A stretch of DNA of 64,000 nt from an uncultured Tenacibaculum sp. GTDB lineage: Bacteria > Bacteroidota > Bacteroidia > Flavobacteriales > Flavobacteriaceae. Both the position numbers and the translations under genes were made by a program. The notes beneath the pieces were generated by a model. The model made no database searches, was not told where the DNA came from, and was given only the letters and a program-made list of their open reading frames with translations. The stretch is taken from the NCBI GenBank assembly GCA_947501615.1, contig CANMWK010000001.1, positions 124,001 through 188,000 on the forward strand, read 5' to 3'. Below, piece by piece: positions 9,017 through 17,439 of the stretch; within the stretch, counting starts at the first letter, position 1; every line of letters begins with the position of its first letter.

Positions 9017-9190
9017 ATGTTAGATTTTTCACAATTTTCAGGATTAGTATTATTCATGTTTATTTTTACAACTGGTTTTTGGTTGTTAATTTTCTTACTA
9101 ACGTTTGTAGTTCCTTACTGGATTGGTGGAACTATCTGGGAAAATTTAAAATTAAAGAAAGAAGCTAAAAGAGCTGCTGAAGGAAAGTAG
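9017..9190 (+). CDS. 57-residue small membrane protein
   Basis: Read directly from the sequence: ATG at 9017, stop TAG at 9188-9190. The protein begins MLDFSQFSGLVLFMFIFTTG, has a hydrophobic stretch of about 30 residues including a Trp, Pro and Tyr-Trp pair (PYWIGGTIWENL), and ends in a basic tail (KLKKEAKRAAEGK). It is likely one or two membrane passes with the positive tail in the cytoplasm. A -7 box upstream and a clean terminator downstream (9212-9243) make a self-contained unit. The family is not recognised. A longer open frame over the same bases is out of frame and not protein-like. Confidence 0.75.
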   Translation: MLDFSQFSGLVLFMFIFTTGFWLLIFLLTFVVPYWIGGTIWENLKLKKEAKRAAEGK

Positions 9191-9211
9191 TTCTATTGAA
9201 AATATAGATTT

Positions 9212-9243
9212 AAAAGAGTTTACAATTTGTAAACTCTTTTTTT
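9212..9243 (+). terminator. intrinsic terminator
   Basis: AAAAGAGTTTAC (9212-9223) pairs with GTAAACTCTTTT (9229-9240), then T residues; it closes the small membrane protein gene. Confidence 0.8.
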
Positions 9244-9348
9244 GTGCTTGAAACTTTAACAAAAAACAAATCGTTTATATAGTAGTTTGGAATGTGTTTT
9301 GATGGCTATTGATCATCAATTCAAATAAAAATAATTAACACTATTCCT

Positions 9349-9762
9349 ATGAAAAACTTTATTCAAGCTCTATCTATTTGTTCTTTACTTTTCTTTATGT
9401 CTTGTTCCGATAATAAAGAAATTATTGATGATACTTCTCCGAAATTATTTATACAAAGTCCGACATTAATTTTTAATTATTCTACTGATATAGGAAATAG
9501 TAATGTTCCATATAGAGTAAATATTCAGGCAGAAGCTGCTGATGAAATAGAAATTGAATCGTTAAGTTTGAAAATTAAAGATGAACATGATAATATAATT
9601 ATTGAGAAATCAATAAAAAGAAGTAAAGAAAATGCTCATATTTTAAGAATTTATGAAGGGTTTGAAACAACTGAGCCTGGTGTTTATACTGTAGAAATTG
9701 TTGCTAAAGATACTAGTGAGAATTATACGTTTGAATCTTTTACTTTTGAATATAATGACTAG
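9349..9762 (+). CDS. Ig-like lipoprotein, function unknown
   Basis: 137 residues with a lipoprotein signal ending LFFMSC (Cys19). The mature part is beta-rich with alternating hydrophobics and ends in a '..GVYTVEIVAKDTSENYTF' strand pattern typical of bacterial Ig or cadherin-like domains that bind surfaces or partners. No specific family name can be given. It is transcribed in the same direction as the broken serine hydrolase 93 bp downstream and may be co-transcribed. Confidence 0.7.
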   Translation: MKNFIQALSICSLLFFMSCSDNKEIIDDTSPKLFIQSPTLIFNYSTDIGNSNVPYRVNIQAEAADEIEIESLSLKIKDEHDNIIIEKSIKRSKENAHILRIYEGFETTEPGVYTVEIVAKDTSENYTFESFTFEYND

Positions 9763-9855
9763 TTATTAAATTTATAATGACGGCTTATTCTTGTAGCGTA
9801 AGTTGTTTTTAATTAAAACCATAAGTTTAATTTCCAAATAGTTAAATATTTAAGT

Positions 9856-11013
9856 ATGAAAAATATAATTGCTTTTCTTTTTGCTATTCTTTTACTGGGG
9901 TGCAAGCAAGTAGATAAAAAAGAAGAAAAACATAATCTCCAACAAGATAAAGTTTTTAATAAATTAATTACTTCCATCGATAATTATGCTAATGAAACTT
10001 TGGAACATGGTAACATTAATACAATAAGTCTTGCTATTTATAAAGAAGGAAAGGTTTATCATAATTATTACAGTAAAAAAAGTGATAAACAAGTAAACCC
10101 TTCTGATGATATACACTTTGAAATTGCTTCAATAACTAAAGTTTTTACAGGATCTTTGGTTGCCAAAGCTGTATTAGAGAAGAAAATTAAATTAGAGGAT
10201 GATATACGATTATACCTAAAAGGAGATTATTCTAATTTAGAATTTCAAGGAACTCCAATTACTATAAAAGATTTATTAACTTATACATTAGGTTTTAAAG
10301 ATAGAAGGCCTCCAAAATTTGATCAACTGTGGAATGACATATCAAAAGGAATTTATGAAACCAAACCAATTGAGTATTCAGTTAATGATTTTTTAGAAGA
10401 GCTTACATCAGTTCAATTAGATAAAAAACCAGGTACATATTATGTTTACAACTCGGTAGGATCATAAATATTGGCTTATATCTTAGCGCAAGTATATGAA
10501 GATACTTATAACCATATGTTAACTAGGTTTTTAAATGAATTAGAAATGAAAAACTCTTACCTAGAGGGTAGGAATACTGATGACAAACAGCTTATTAATG
10601 GTTATGATGAAAACGGTAAGTTAGCTGTAAAAGCTAAAAGTATCTTATTAGGTGGAGGAGGAGGAATGGTTACTACACTTCCTGATTTAGTTAAATTTAT
10701 GAAGTTTCAACTAGAAAGTGCTAATCCTTTAATAAAAGAATCAACTAAAGTATTATTTACAGATAGAGAAGGGGATAAAATAGCGTATTTATGGGATGTA
10801 GATTATGGTGAAAAGGAAGGTTTTTATTATAAGAAAACAGGAACTTCAAATGGAGTACAAAGTGTAATTTTAATTTGCCCTGATACCAACTATGGACTTA
10901 TTTTAATAGCTAATAACACTTCTGAAAAAGCGTTTATTGATTGGGCTACATTATATAATAAAATAGAAACAGACCTGATTAATTATCCAATGAAAACTAA
11001 AGAGATTAAATAG
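9856..11013 (+). pseudogene. serine hydrolase (beta-lactamase-like), interrupted by stop
   Basis: Two adjacent open segments (9856-10467 and 10471-11013) lie in one frame, separated only by a TAA codon at 10465-10467 and an ATA codon. Together they form one class C-type serine hydrolase of about 385 residues. It has a lipoprotein signal (LLLGC, Cys16), the SxxK nucleophile motif S92-I-T-K95, and a KTG motif (KKTGTSNG) in the second half. The stop lies just after the tyrosine motif, which itself reads Y-N-S instead of the usual Y-S-N. Penicillin-binding or esterase-like activity would be expected of an intact form. A point nonsense mutation, a sequencing error or readthrough could explain it; the altered YxN motif favours decay. 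Confidence 0.8.
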
Positions 11014-11031
11014 TAAATCGAATACATTTAA

Positions 11032-11070
11032 CTAAAAACAGCATACTAATTAAAAGTATGCTGTTTTTAG
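11032..11070. terminator. bidirectional terminator
   Basis: CTAAAAACAGCATACT (11032-11047) pairs exactly with AGTATGCTGTTTTTAG (11055-11070) between convergent genes. Confidence 0.88.
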
Positions 11071-11083
11071 TTTTTACAGAGAA

Positions 11084-13525
11084 TTAAAAAGCTTCTCCGC
11101 CTCCGCCATCATATTCTCTTTGTGGACGCTCTCTTTTCTTCTTTTGATTGAATCGATACGTAAAACTCAATGTAATTTGACGTTCTCTCCATTGGAATTC
11201 TTGATCAGCAATAGTAGAAGGATTTTCTTGACTTGGGTTAAATGTTTGACTTCTTCTGATTCGACCGTTAAGTAAATCATTTACATTAAGTACTAAAGTA
11301 GCTTTATCTTTAAATAGATCTTTACTAAAGGCTAAATTTGTAACAAAAACTCCATCTCGTTTACCTTGAGCATTTTCTTGTGGTCCTCGATAACGAACTC
11401 TTGTTTGCCATTGAATTTTGGCAGGTAACGTAATTCTTGAATTAAATCGTAAAAACCAACTTTCATTATTTACTTCAGGTAACAACGTTGTTATTTCTGT
11501 ACCATCTGTTGCTCTTGATGTAAATGAAAATTCATCAGTTTTAAATTTAAAATAATTAAAAGTTGTCGATAAACGCATCCATTTTAAAGGATTGTAATTC
11601 GTAGTTAGTTCAAAACCATATCTGTCTTCACTATTAAGGTTTAATGGTTGACGAACAAACACATTTGTAGGTTGTCCATTAACAATTCTTTCTTCAATAA
11701 TAGAAACAGGACGAATTAAATCTGTAGATAGTTGATAATAAATAGATGAGTTTAAGGTTAATTTTCCTAATCTAGTAATATATCCTAAATCATAAGAATT
11801 TGTAAAGGTAGGTGTCAAATCTGGGTTTCCTTTAAAAACATTTGTAGCAGAACTTCTACTTTCAAATGGATTTAAAAACCAAAAACGAGGTCTTCGTAAA
11901 CGTCTACTATAACCTAAAGTGATGTTATCTGTATCATTTAACTCATACCCTAAGTTTATGGTAGGAAATACTTGTGTGAAATTTTTATCTGAAGTTTCAT
12001 TAGTGTTAATTAGTAATAAATCAATATCTGTAGTTTCAACTCTAAGTCCTAATAAATAAGAAAATTTATCGAATTTACTACCAAATTGAGCATAATGAGC
12101 ATAAATGTTTTGTTTGAATTCTATGTTATTTGATGGATCAGGATTTAATGGATTTCCGTTTGCATCACGAACTCTAAAATCTGAATTTAAATCTTGAAAT
12201 TCAGATTTATGCCCTAGTTCTAATTGATGTTTCTCACCAATAGGTAGTACATAATCTATTTGAAATAAAGTATTGGTTGATGAAGTAAATTGACTATTTA
12301 ATTCGGATAAAGTATTGTTATCTGTAATATCGGAAAATTCATCTTCATTATTACCACTTATTTGAAAATCTACAGTTAACTTTTGTCCTTTATCGTCTAA
12401 ATTGTTGGAGTAATTTAAAGAAAATTGTTTATTATTTCCATCTTCTCTTTCGTTTTCAATTCTAGTAATTTGATCTAAACTTTGTCGGTTTGCATCTAAG
12501 ATATCAGTAAAGTTAGTAGCAATATCATCTCCATTATTATTTCTGTAAAAAAATGTCCCAGTAATAGAGCTATTTTTATCTAGATAGTATTCTAATCCTA
12601 GAGAACCATTATAGTTATTGTTTTTTCTTTGAAATTTTCTGTCTTCGGTTCTAAAACCTGTAATAGTTCCGTTATCTAAATTTGTAAAATCACTAAAAGA
12701 GTTACCAGGTCCATTTCTATGAGAGAAACCTAGGTTTGTAAATATGTTAAACTTTTTAGTTCTATAATTTAAGTTTCCTGAAGTTTGGAATAAATCTGGA
12801 TTACCAATAGACAAATTTAAAGATCCATTAAAACCAGTCACTTTTCCTTTTCTAAGAATAATGTTTAAAATACCAGCAGTTCCTTCAGCATCATACCTGG
12901 CAGAAGGAGAGGTGATTACTTCTACTTTTTCAATAGCGTCAGCAGGTAAATTTCGTAAAGCATCAGTTCCATTTAACCCAACAAGTGCAGAAGGCTTACC
13001 ATCGATTAAAATCCTTACATTTTCATTACCGCGTAAACTAACAGCACCTTCAGCATCAACATTAACAGAAGGAACATTATCTAGAACGTCAGAAGCATTT
13101 CCTCCTTTTATAGTCATGTCTTTTCCTACGTTATAGATTTTTTTATCTAATCGAATTTCTACTGTAGATTTTTCAGCAATAATTTCTACTTCATCTAAGG
13201 TTTCAGCGTCTTCTTTTAATCCTATGATTCCAAGGTTAGTACTAGATGTAACTGTTTTTTGAGGTAATTGCTTAGTTTTAAAACCAATAAATTCAACTTT
13301 CATTTGATAGGTTCCTTTAGGAACATCAACTGAAAATTTACCACTACTATCTGTAACTCCTCCAGTAATTTTCTTTGTTTTTACGTTTGTAAGTATTAAA
13401 GTAGCATACTCTAAAGGTTGTTTAGAATTTGTTTCTATAATTTTACCACTAATAGTGATTTTAGCGGTTTTTTGTGCATAACTTGCTATACTAATAAGCA
13501 TCACAAGTAAAGTAATTTTTTTCAT
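11084..13525 (-). CDS. TonB-type outer-membrane beta-barrel protein
   Basis: 813 residues with a signal peptide (MKKITLLVMLISIASYAQ). In order: a carboxypeptidase-regulatory-like domain (about 22-100, ISGKIIETNSKQPLEYATLI), a plug-like domain (about 120-225, with VLDNVPSVNVDAEGAVSLRG), and a large barrel matching the outer-membrane beta-barrel family (OMP_b-brl_3 style) to the C-terminus. The end is low in complexity (RPQREYDGGGGEAF), not the usual aromatic terminus. The substrate is unknown; no SusD partner is adjacent, so glycan import by a classical SusCD pair is not supported. It is monocistronic, with terminators on both sides. Confidence 0.88.
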   Translation of the reverse strand: MKKITLLVMLISIASYAQKTAKITISGKIIETNSKQPLEYATLILTNVKTKKITGGVTDSSGKFSVDVPKGTYQMKVEFIGFKTKQLPQKTVTSSTNLGIIGLKEDAETLDEVEIIAEKSTVEIRLDKKIYNVGKDMTIKGGNASDVLDNVPSVNVDAEGAVSLRGNENVRILIDGKPSALVGLNGTDALRNLPADAIEKVEVITSPSARYDAEGTAGILNIILRKGKVTGFNGSLNLSIGNPDLFQTSGNLNYRTKKFNIFTNLGFSHRNGPGNSFSDFTNLDNGTITGFRTEDRKFQRKNNNYNGSLGLEYYLDKNSSITGTFFYRNNNGDDIATNFTDILDANRQSLDQITRIENEREDGNNKQFSLNYSNNLDDKGQKLTVDFQISGNNEDEFSDITDNNTLSELNSQFTSSTNTLFQIDYVLPIGEKHQLELGHKSEFQDLNSDFRVRDANGNPLNPDPSNNIEFKQNIYAHYAQFGSKFDKFSYLLGLRVETTDIDLLLINTNETSDKNFTQVFPTINLGYELNDTDNITLGYSRRLRRPRFWFLNPFESRSSATNVFKGNPDLTPTFTNSYDLGYITRLGKLTLNSSIYYQLSTDLIRPVSIIEERIVNGQPTNVFVRQPLNLNSEDRYGFELTTNYNPLKWMRLSTTFNYFKFKTDEFSFTSRATDGTEITTLLPEVNNESWFLRFNSRITLPAKIQWQTRVRYRGPQENAQGKRDGVFVTNLAFSKDLFKDKATLVLNVNDLLNGRIRRSQTFNPSQENPSTIADQEFQWRERQITLSFTYRFNQKKKRERPQREYDGGGGEAF

Positions 13526-13612
13526 TTAATATCGGTTAATAGATAATCCTATTTTAGACCACGAAGTTCTGTAATGGTTTAAACACTCAATGTTAAAAGT
13601 CTGTTAAAGAAA

Positions 13613-13646
13613 AAAGGCCTAAAAGTTAAACAACTTTTAGGCCTTT
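13613..13646 (-). terminator. terminator after HMA lipoprotein gene
   Basis: AAAGGCCTAAAAGTT (13613-13627) and AACTTTTAGGCCTTT (13632-13646) are exact complements around AAAC. Confidence 0.88.
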
Positions 13647-13671
13647 AAATCAAAAAATCTTAGTAAGAAGA

Positions 13672-14127
13672 TTATGCTTTTTCAGTAGTACAACATTCTT
13701 TTTTTGTACTTTCATTGCAAGCTTTTTTATCTCCTTTATCTTTACAACAGTCTTCTTTAGATCCTGCCTTACATTCTTTTTTAGACGATTCTGAAGCTTT
13801 GTAAGTTTCACCATCACCAATGCTCTCAACAAAAGAAATTAAATCAGCCTTTTGTAATTTATCTCCGTCGTATTTTATAGTTGCAATACTATCATTAAAA
13901 ACAACTTTAGCATCTAAAACACCTTCTTTTTTTGCTAGTTTAGATTCAATAGTTTTAGCACAACCTATTTCACAAGACATTCCAGATACATTTAAAGCTA
14001 AAGTTTCTGCGTGTGCAATTTGAGTTGTTGGTACTTCTTTCGTTTTATCTTTTTTTGCTTCAGTACTACAAGCAATTGTAACAAAGCTTAAAAGAAATAA
14101 AGCAAATACTATTTTAAATACTTTCAT
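13672..14127 (-). CDS. heavy-metal-associated domain lipoprotein with Cys-rich tail
   Basis: 151 residues with a lipoprotein signal (FVTIAC, Cys20). The HMA fold spans about 41-110; its metal loop reads GMSCEIGC, so the two cysteines (C52, C56) are spaced CxxxC instead of the usual CxxC. The C-terminal 40 residues are Lys/Cys-rich with paired cysteines (KEDCCKDKGDKKAC, KKECCTTEKA), suggesting a second metal-binding region. Copper or other soft-metal binding in the envelope is inferred. A TAAATTTG -7 box on the minus strand (14153-14160) supports the start. Confidence 0.85.
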   Translation of the reverse strand: MKVFKIVFALFLLSFVTIACSTEAKKDKTKEVPTTQIAHAETLALNVSGMSCEIGCAKTIESKLAKKEGVLDAKVVFNDSIATIKYDGDKLQKADLISFVESIGDGETYKASESSKKECKAGSKEDCCKDKGDKKACNESTKKECCTTEKA

Positions 14128-14218
14128 AGTAGACTTTTATTAAATTATTATACAAATTTATTAAAAAAGATTTGTAAACGATTAAAATACACGATTTTTG
14201 TGTTTTTAAATTTAACCA

Positions 14219-15091
14219 ATGATTAAACTTCAACAGAAATGGCTTTATTTAATTTTCCTTGCTTTGGTATGGGGAAGTTCTTTTATACTGATGAAAAAAG
14301 CTTTAATTGGATTAACACCATTGCAGGTTGGGGCTTTAAGAAGTTTAATCGGAGCAATTTTTATTGTTATAATAGGGTATAAATCATTGAAAGAAATTCA
14401 GAAAAAACATTGGAAATATGTTTTTGTAAGTGCTATGACTGGAACTTTTTTTCCAGCATTTTTGTACGCTTTTGCAATTTCAGGAATAGATAGTTCTATT
14501 GCTTCTATTTTAAATTCGCTAACACCATTTAATACTTTAGTTATTGGGCTTATGTTTTTTAACACAATGTTTAGTAAAAGGCAATTTATAGGGGTGTTAG
14601 TTGGATTAGCAGGGACTTCTGTTTTAATTTTACAAGGAGCGAATTTAAATCCAGATCAAAATTATTGGTATGCACTATTACCCATATTAGCATCAATTGG
14701 GTATGCTTGTAATGTTAATATCATTAAAAAACATTTACAAGACCTTAAACCTCTAGCAATAACAACAGGAAATTTCATTATAATTTTAGTTCCAATGTTT
14801 ATTGTATTGTTTTACACTGGTTTTTTTACTTCTTTACAGTTTAATACTATAACATATCAGAGTTTATCTTATGTGGCAATTTTAGCAATAATTGGTACTG
14901 CAGTAGCTAAGGTTGTCTTTAATAAACTAATACATATTTCGTCTCCTGTTTTTTCAACTTCAGTTACTTATTTAATACCTATTGTAGCTGTTTTGTGGGG
15001 TGTTTTAGATGGAGAACAATTAAGTATTATACAATTACTAGCAGGAATTGTTATTTTATTTGGTGTGTATTTGGTGAATAGGAAGAAGTAA
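14219..15091 (+). CDS. EamA/DMT-family transporter
   Basis: 290 residues with about ten hydrophobic segments in two similar halves, the EamA architecture of drug/metabolite exporters. The N-terminus has the family pattern WGSSFILMKKAL and the second half ends GVLDGEQLSIIQLLAGIVILFGVYL, a common last-helix motif. It sits in the inner membrane; the substrate cannot be told from sequence. It stands alone, divergent from the HMA lipoprotein gene. Confidence 0.9.
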   Translation: MIKLQQKWLYLIFLALVWGSSFILMKKALIGLTPLQVGALRSLIGAIFIVIIGYKSLKEIQKKHWKYVFVSAMTGTFFPAFLYAFAISGIDSSIASILNSLTPFNTLVIGLMFFNTMFSKRQFIGVLVGLAGTSVLILQGANLNPDQNYWYALLPILASIGYACNVNIIKKHLQDLKPLAITTGNFIIILVPMFIVLFYTGFFTSLQFNTITYQSLSYVAILAIIGTAVAKVVFNKLIHISSPVFSTSVTYLIPIVAVLWGVLDGEQLSIIQLLAGIVILFGVYLVNRKK

Positions 15092-15104
15092 TAGTGTTTT
15101 TAAA

Positions 15105-15160
15105 TTAGAAAGTTAGAAAGTTAGAAAGTTAGAAAGTTGGAAAGTTGGAAAGTTGGGAAA
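15105..15160. repeat. 8-bp tandem repeat
   Basis: Four copies of TTAGAAAG (15105-15136), two of TTGGAAAG (15137-15152) and a degenerate seventh (15153-15160) follow the EamA gene. This is a microsatellite in a 271-bp spacer and could vary in copy number by slippage. It is too far from any start codon to be an obvious phase switch. Confidence 0.9.
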
Positions 15161-15302
15161 TTTTAAACGATTTATAATTAAAAACTTCGTGTAAATTAAT
15201 AGAACTATTTTTTCCTTACACAAGATCAAAAAAACGGTTAGTGTGTATTATTTTAGTCGTTAATTGCATTACTCTTTCAATACTTAATTCGGGTTAAAGC
15301 AT

Positions 15303-15342
15303 AAAAAAAACGCCTTGAAGGCTGAGCAAACAAGACGTTTTT
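15303..15342 (-). terminator. terminator of the M16 peptidase operon
   Basis: AAAACGCCTT (15307-15316) pairs with AAGACGTTTT (15332-15341) with one G-T pair; the T run lies on the minus-strand side. Confidence 0.65.
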
Positions 15343-15362
15343 ATAAAATTGTAGTTTAAATT

Positions 15363-17411
15363 TTATTTGAAGTCTGCATCACTAACACCTTCGTTTAATT
15401 TAATCTCTTTAATTTCAAAGTTTAATAACATAGGTCCTTGTTTTACAGAAGTCTTGTAAGGAAACTTAATACCATTTACTTCTCTATAATCTGAAAAAGT
15501 AGTAGGTACTTGTTGATCTCCTCTAGGAGTTTTAATAGTCCTAATCGTTTTTACTTTATAACCTGTTTTGATATCGTAAAATACTTCAAGATCATTATAT
15601 TTAATTACATAAGCATTACTACCATCAACAGACTCAATACGATCTAATTTACCAGATTTATAAATTTCATCTTCAAAAGGCATTTTTTTAGCTTTTGCCT
15701 CTTCTAATTGTTTTTCATTAAAATCAAGTCTACGACCTTGTTGTTCTAAATATCCCTTTTCACCATCAAAAACATTTTTCATAAAAGTTTGTCCCATTCC
15801 AGTTAATACTGTTGCATTTTTGTTAGGAAAAGAACTCTTAGCTGTTAACACCACATCAATTCCTTGTACTTTTCCGTTAGCAACAGTCATAAGAGATTTT
15901 ACGTTATCTAGCTTATCTTTACCACCAATGGCCTTAAAGTAACTATTCACTACAGTTGCTGCAGACATTCCTTTAGGAATAGGTAAACTCATTTCTGGTT
16001 TTGAAGTAGGATTTCCTTTCTTATCAAAATATTTAATTGCGTAGTCCGTTGTTTTTTCAAGATTTGTTAAAACATCAGTAGCTTTACCAGTAATAAATAT
16101 TCTTGCTTTGTCACCTTTAAAGTATTTAATAGCTGCGTTTTGAAGATCATCTAATGTTACGGCATTAATATTTTCTAAATATTTTTCATAAAAATCTTCA
16201 GGTAAATTATAACGTGCAATATTTAAAGCATAATTAGCAACTGTTCTTGGTTTTTGTACATCCATTACAAAATTACCCACATATTCAGCTTTCGCATTTT
16301 TTAGTTCTTCTTCAGAAACTTTTTGATAACGAATTTTATTAATCTCTTTTTGTAATTCAACAACAGAACTATCAGTTACCATATTACGAACACTAGCTGT
16401 AGCTCTAAACGTGCCTGCATATCTACTCTGACTTAAACGAGAATACGATCCATAAGTATATCCTTTATCTTCACGTAAGTTCATAAATAAGCGAGCAGTA
16501 CCACCACCACCTAAAATTTTGTTAGCAAGTAATCCTGCATAATAATCTTTATCACCTAATGTTAAGTCTACATTGTTAACCACAGCGATTTCAGATTGTA
16601 CAGCGTTAGGCATATTTACAAAGTTGATTTCTGTTGTCTCAGGATTTGTAGTTTTAGGTAATGTATAAGATGGAATTGTACCTTTTTTCCAATCCTTAAA
16701 TAAGCTTTTAATTAATTTTTTAGTTTTCTTAGGGTTGATATCTCCAACAACTACTAAGTAAGCATTATTAGGTTTGTAATATGTATTATAATGATTTTTA
16801 ACGTCTTCTAGAGAAATGTTTTTAATAGACTCTGAAGTTGTGTATTCACCAAATGGGTGATTTTTCCCGTATGTCAAATAATCTTCAACACGACGTGCAA
16901 TTGAAGTAACATTTGTCTCATTATTTTTTAAACCGTCTAAGGTTCTTTCTACTTCTTTATCAAATTCTTCTTTAGTAAACACAGAATTCTTAACTCCATC
17001 TGCCATTAATCCTAATATTTCAGGGAAATATTTTTTTAATGAAGAAGCAAAAGCTCCTGAACTAAAAAAGTTAAGATTGGCACCTAAGTAATCTACCTTT
17101 TCGTTAAAGTCATCTTTTGAAATATTTGTAGTTCCATTTCCTAATAAACCTCCAAATAAACCAGATATACCTGCTTTATCTCCAGCGAAAAAAGGTTTGT
17201 TATCTATAGAAAGGTTTGCAGAAACTCTTGGTAATTTATGGTTTTCTACCATAATTACTTTTAATCCGTTCGGTAACGTAAATTTCTCAGGTTTTCCTAA
17301 CTTTACTTTTGGAGCTGGTCCTGGTTTAGGTTGTTGATTTAAATCTCGTTGCGCATAAGTAGCAAATGTCATTGCTAAAATGGCTATGAATGATACTATT
17401 TTTGTTTTCAT
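15363..17411 (-). CDS. M16-family protein, non-catalytic subunit with extra C-terminal domain
   Basis: 682 residues with a signal peptide (ILAMTFATYAQ). Two M16-type domains cover about 40-480, but the zinc motif HxxEH is missing: the equivalent site reads GISGLFGGLLGNGT. The glycine-rich and R/Y region (GGGGTARLFMNLREDKGYTYGSYS) that completes M16 active sites is kept, so it likely pairs with the adjacent catalytic subunit, as in mitochondrial processing peptidase-like heterodimers. Residues about 490-682 form an extra beta-rich domain (NSYFKAIGGKDKLDNVKS) resembling LolA/LolB-like lipid carriers. It lies 28 bp downstream of the active M16 gene. The substrate is unknown. Confidence 0.88.
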   Translation of the reverse strand: MKTKIVSFIAILAMTFATYAQRDLNQQPKPGPAPKVKLGKPEKFTLPNGLKVIMVENHKLPRVSANLSIDNKPFFAGDKAGISGLFGGLLGNGTTNISKDDFNEKVDYLGANLNFFSSGAFASSLKKYFPEILGLMADGVKNSVFTKEEFDKEVERTLDGLKNNETNVTSIARRVEDYLTYGKNHPFGEYTTSESIKNISLEDVKNHYNTYYKPNNAYLVVVGDINPKKTKKLIKSLFKDWKKGTIPSYTLPKTTNPETTEINFVNMPNAVQSEIAVVNNVDLTLGDKDYYAGLLANKILGGGGTARLFMNLREDKGYTYGSYSRLSQSRYAGTFRATASVRNMVTDSSVVELQKEINKIRYQKVSEEELKNAKAEYVGNFVMDVQKPRTVANYALNIARYNLPEDFYEKYLENINAVTLDDLQNAAIKYFKGDKARIFITGKATDVLTNLEKTTDYAIKYFDKKGNPTSKPEMSLPIPKGMSAATVVNSYFKAIGGKDKLDNVKSLMTVANGKVQGIDVVLTAKSSFPNKNATVLTGMGQTFMKNVFDGEKGYLEQQGRRLDFNEKQLEEAKAKKMPFEDEIYKSGKLDRIESVDGSNAYVIKYNDLEVFYDIKTGYKVKTIRTIKTPRGDQQVPTTFSDYREVNGIKFPYKTSVKQGPMLLNFEIKEIKLNEGVSDADFK

Positions 17412-17439
17412 GATATTGTTTCGTTCTTTTTAATTGATA

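Noticed and set aside
8977..9168. 63-residue plus-strand open frame after fumC
   Set aside because: Out of frame with the convincing 57-residue membrane protein at 9017-9190 and starts inside its promoter.
15105..15160. Possible CRISPR-like repeat array
   Set aside because: Units are contiguous octamers without spacers, and no cas genes are present.
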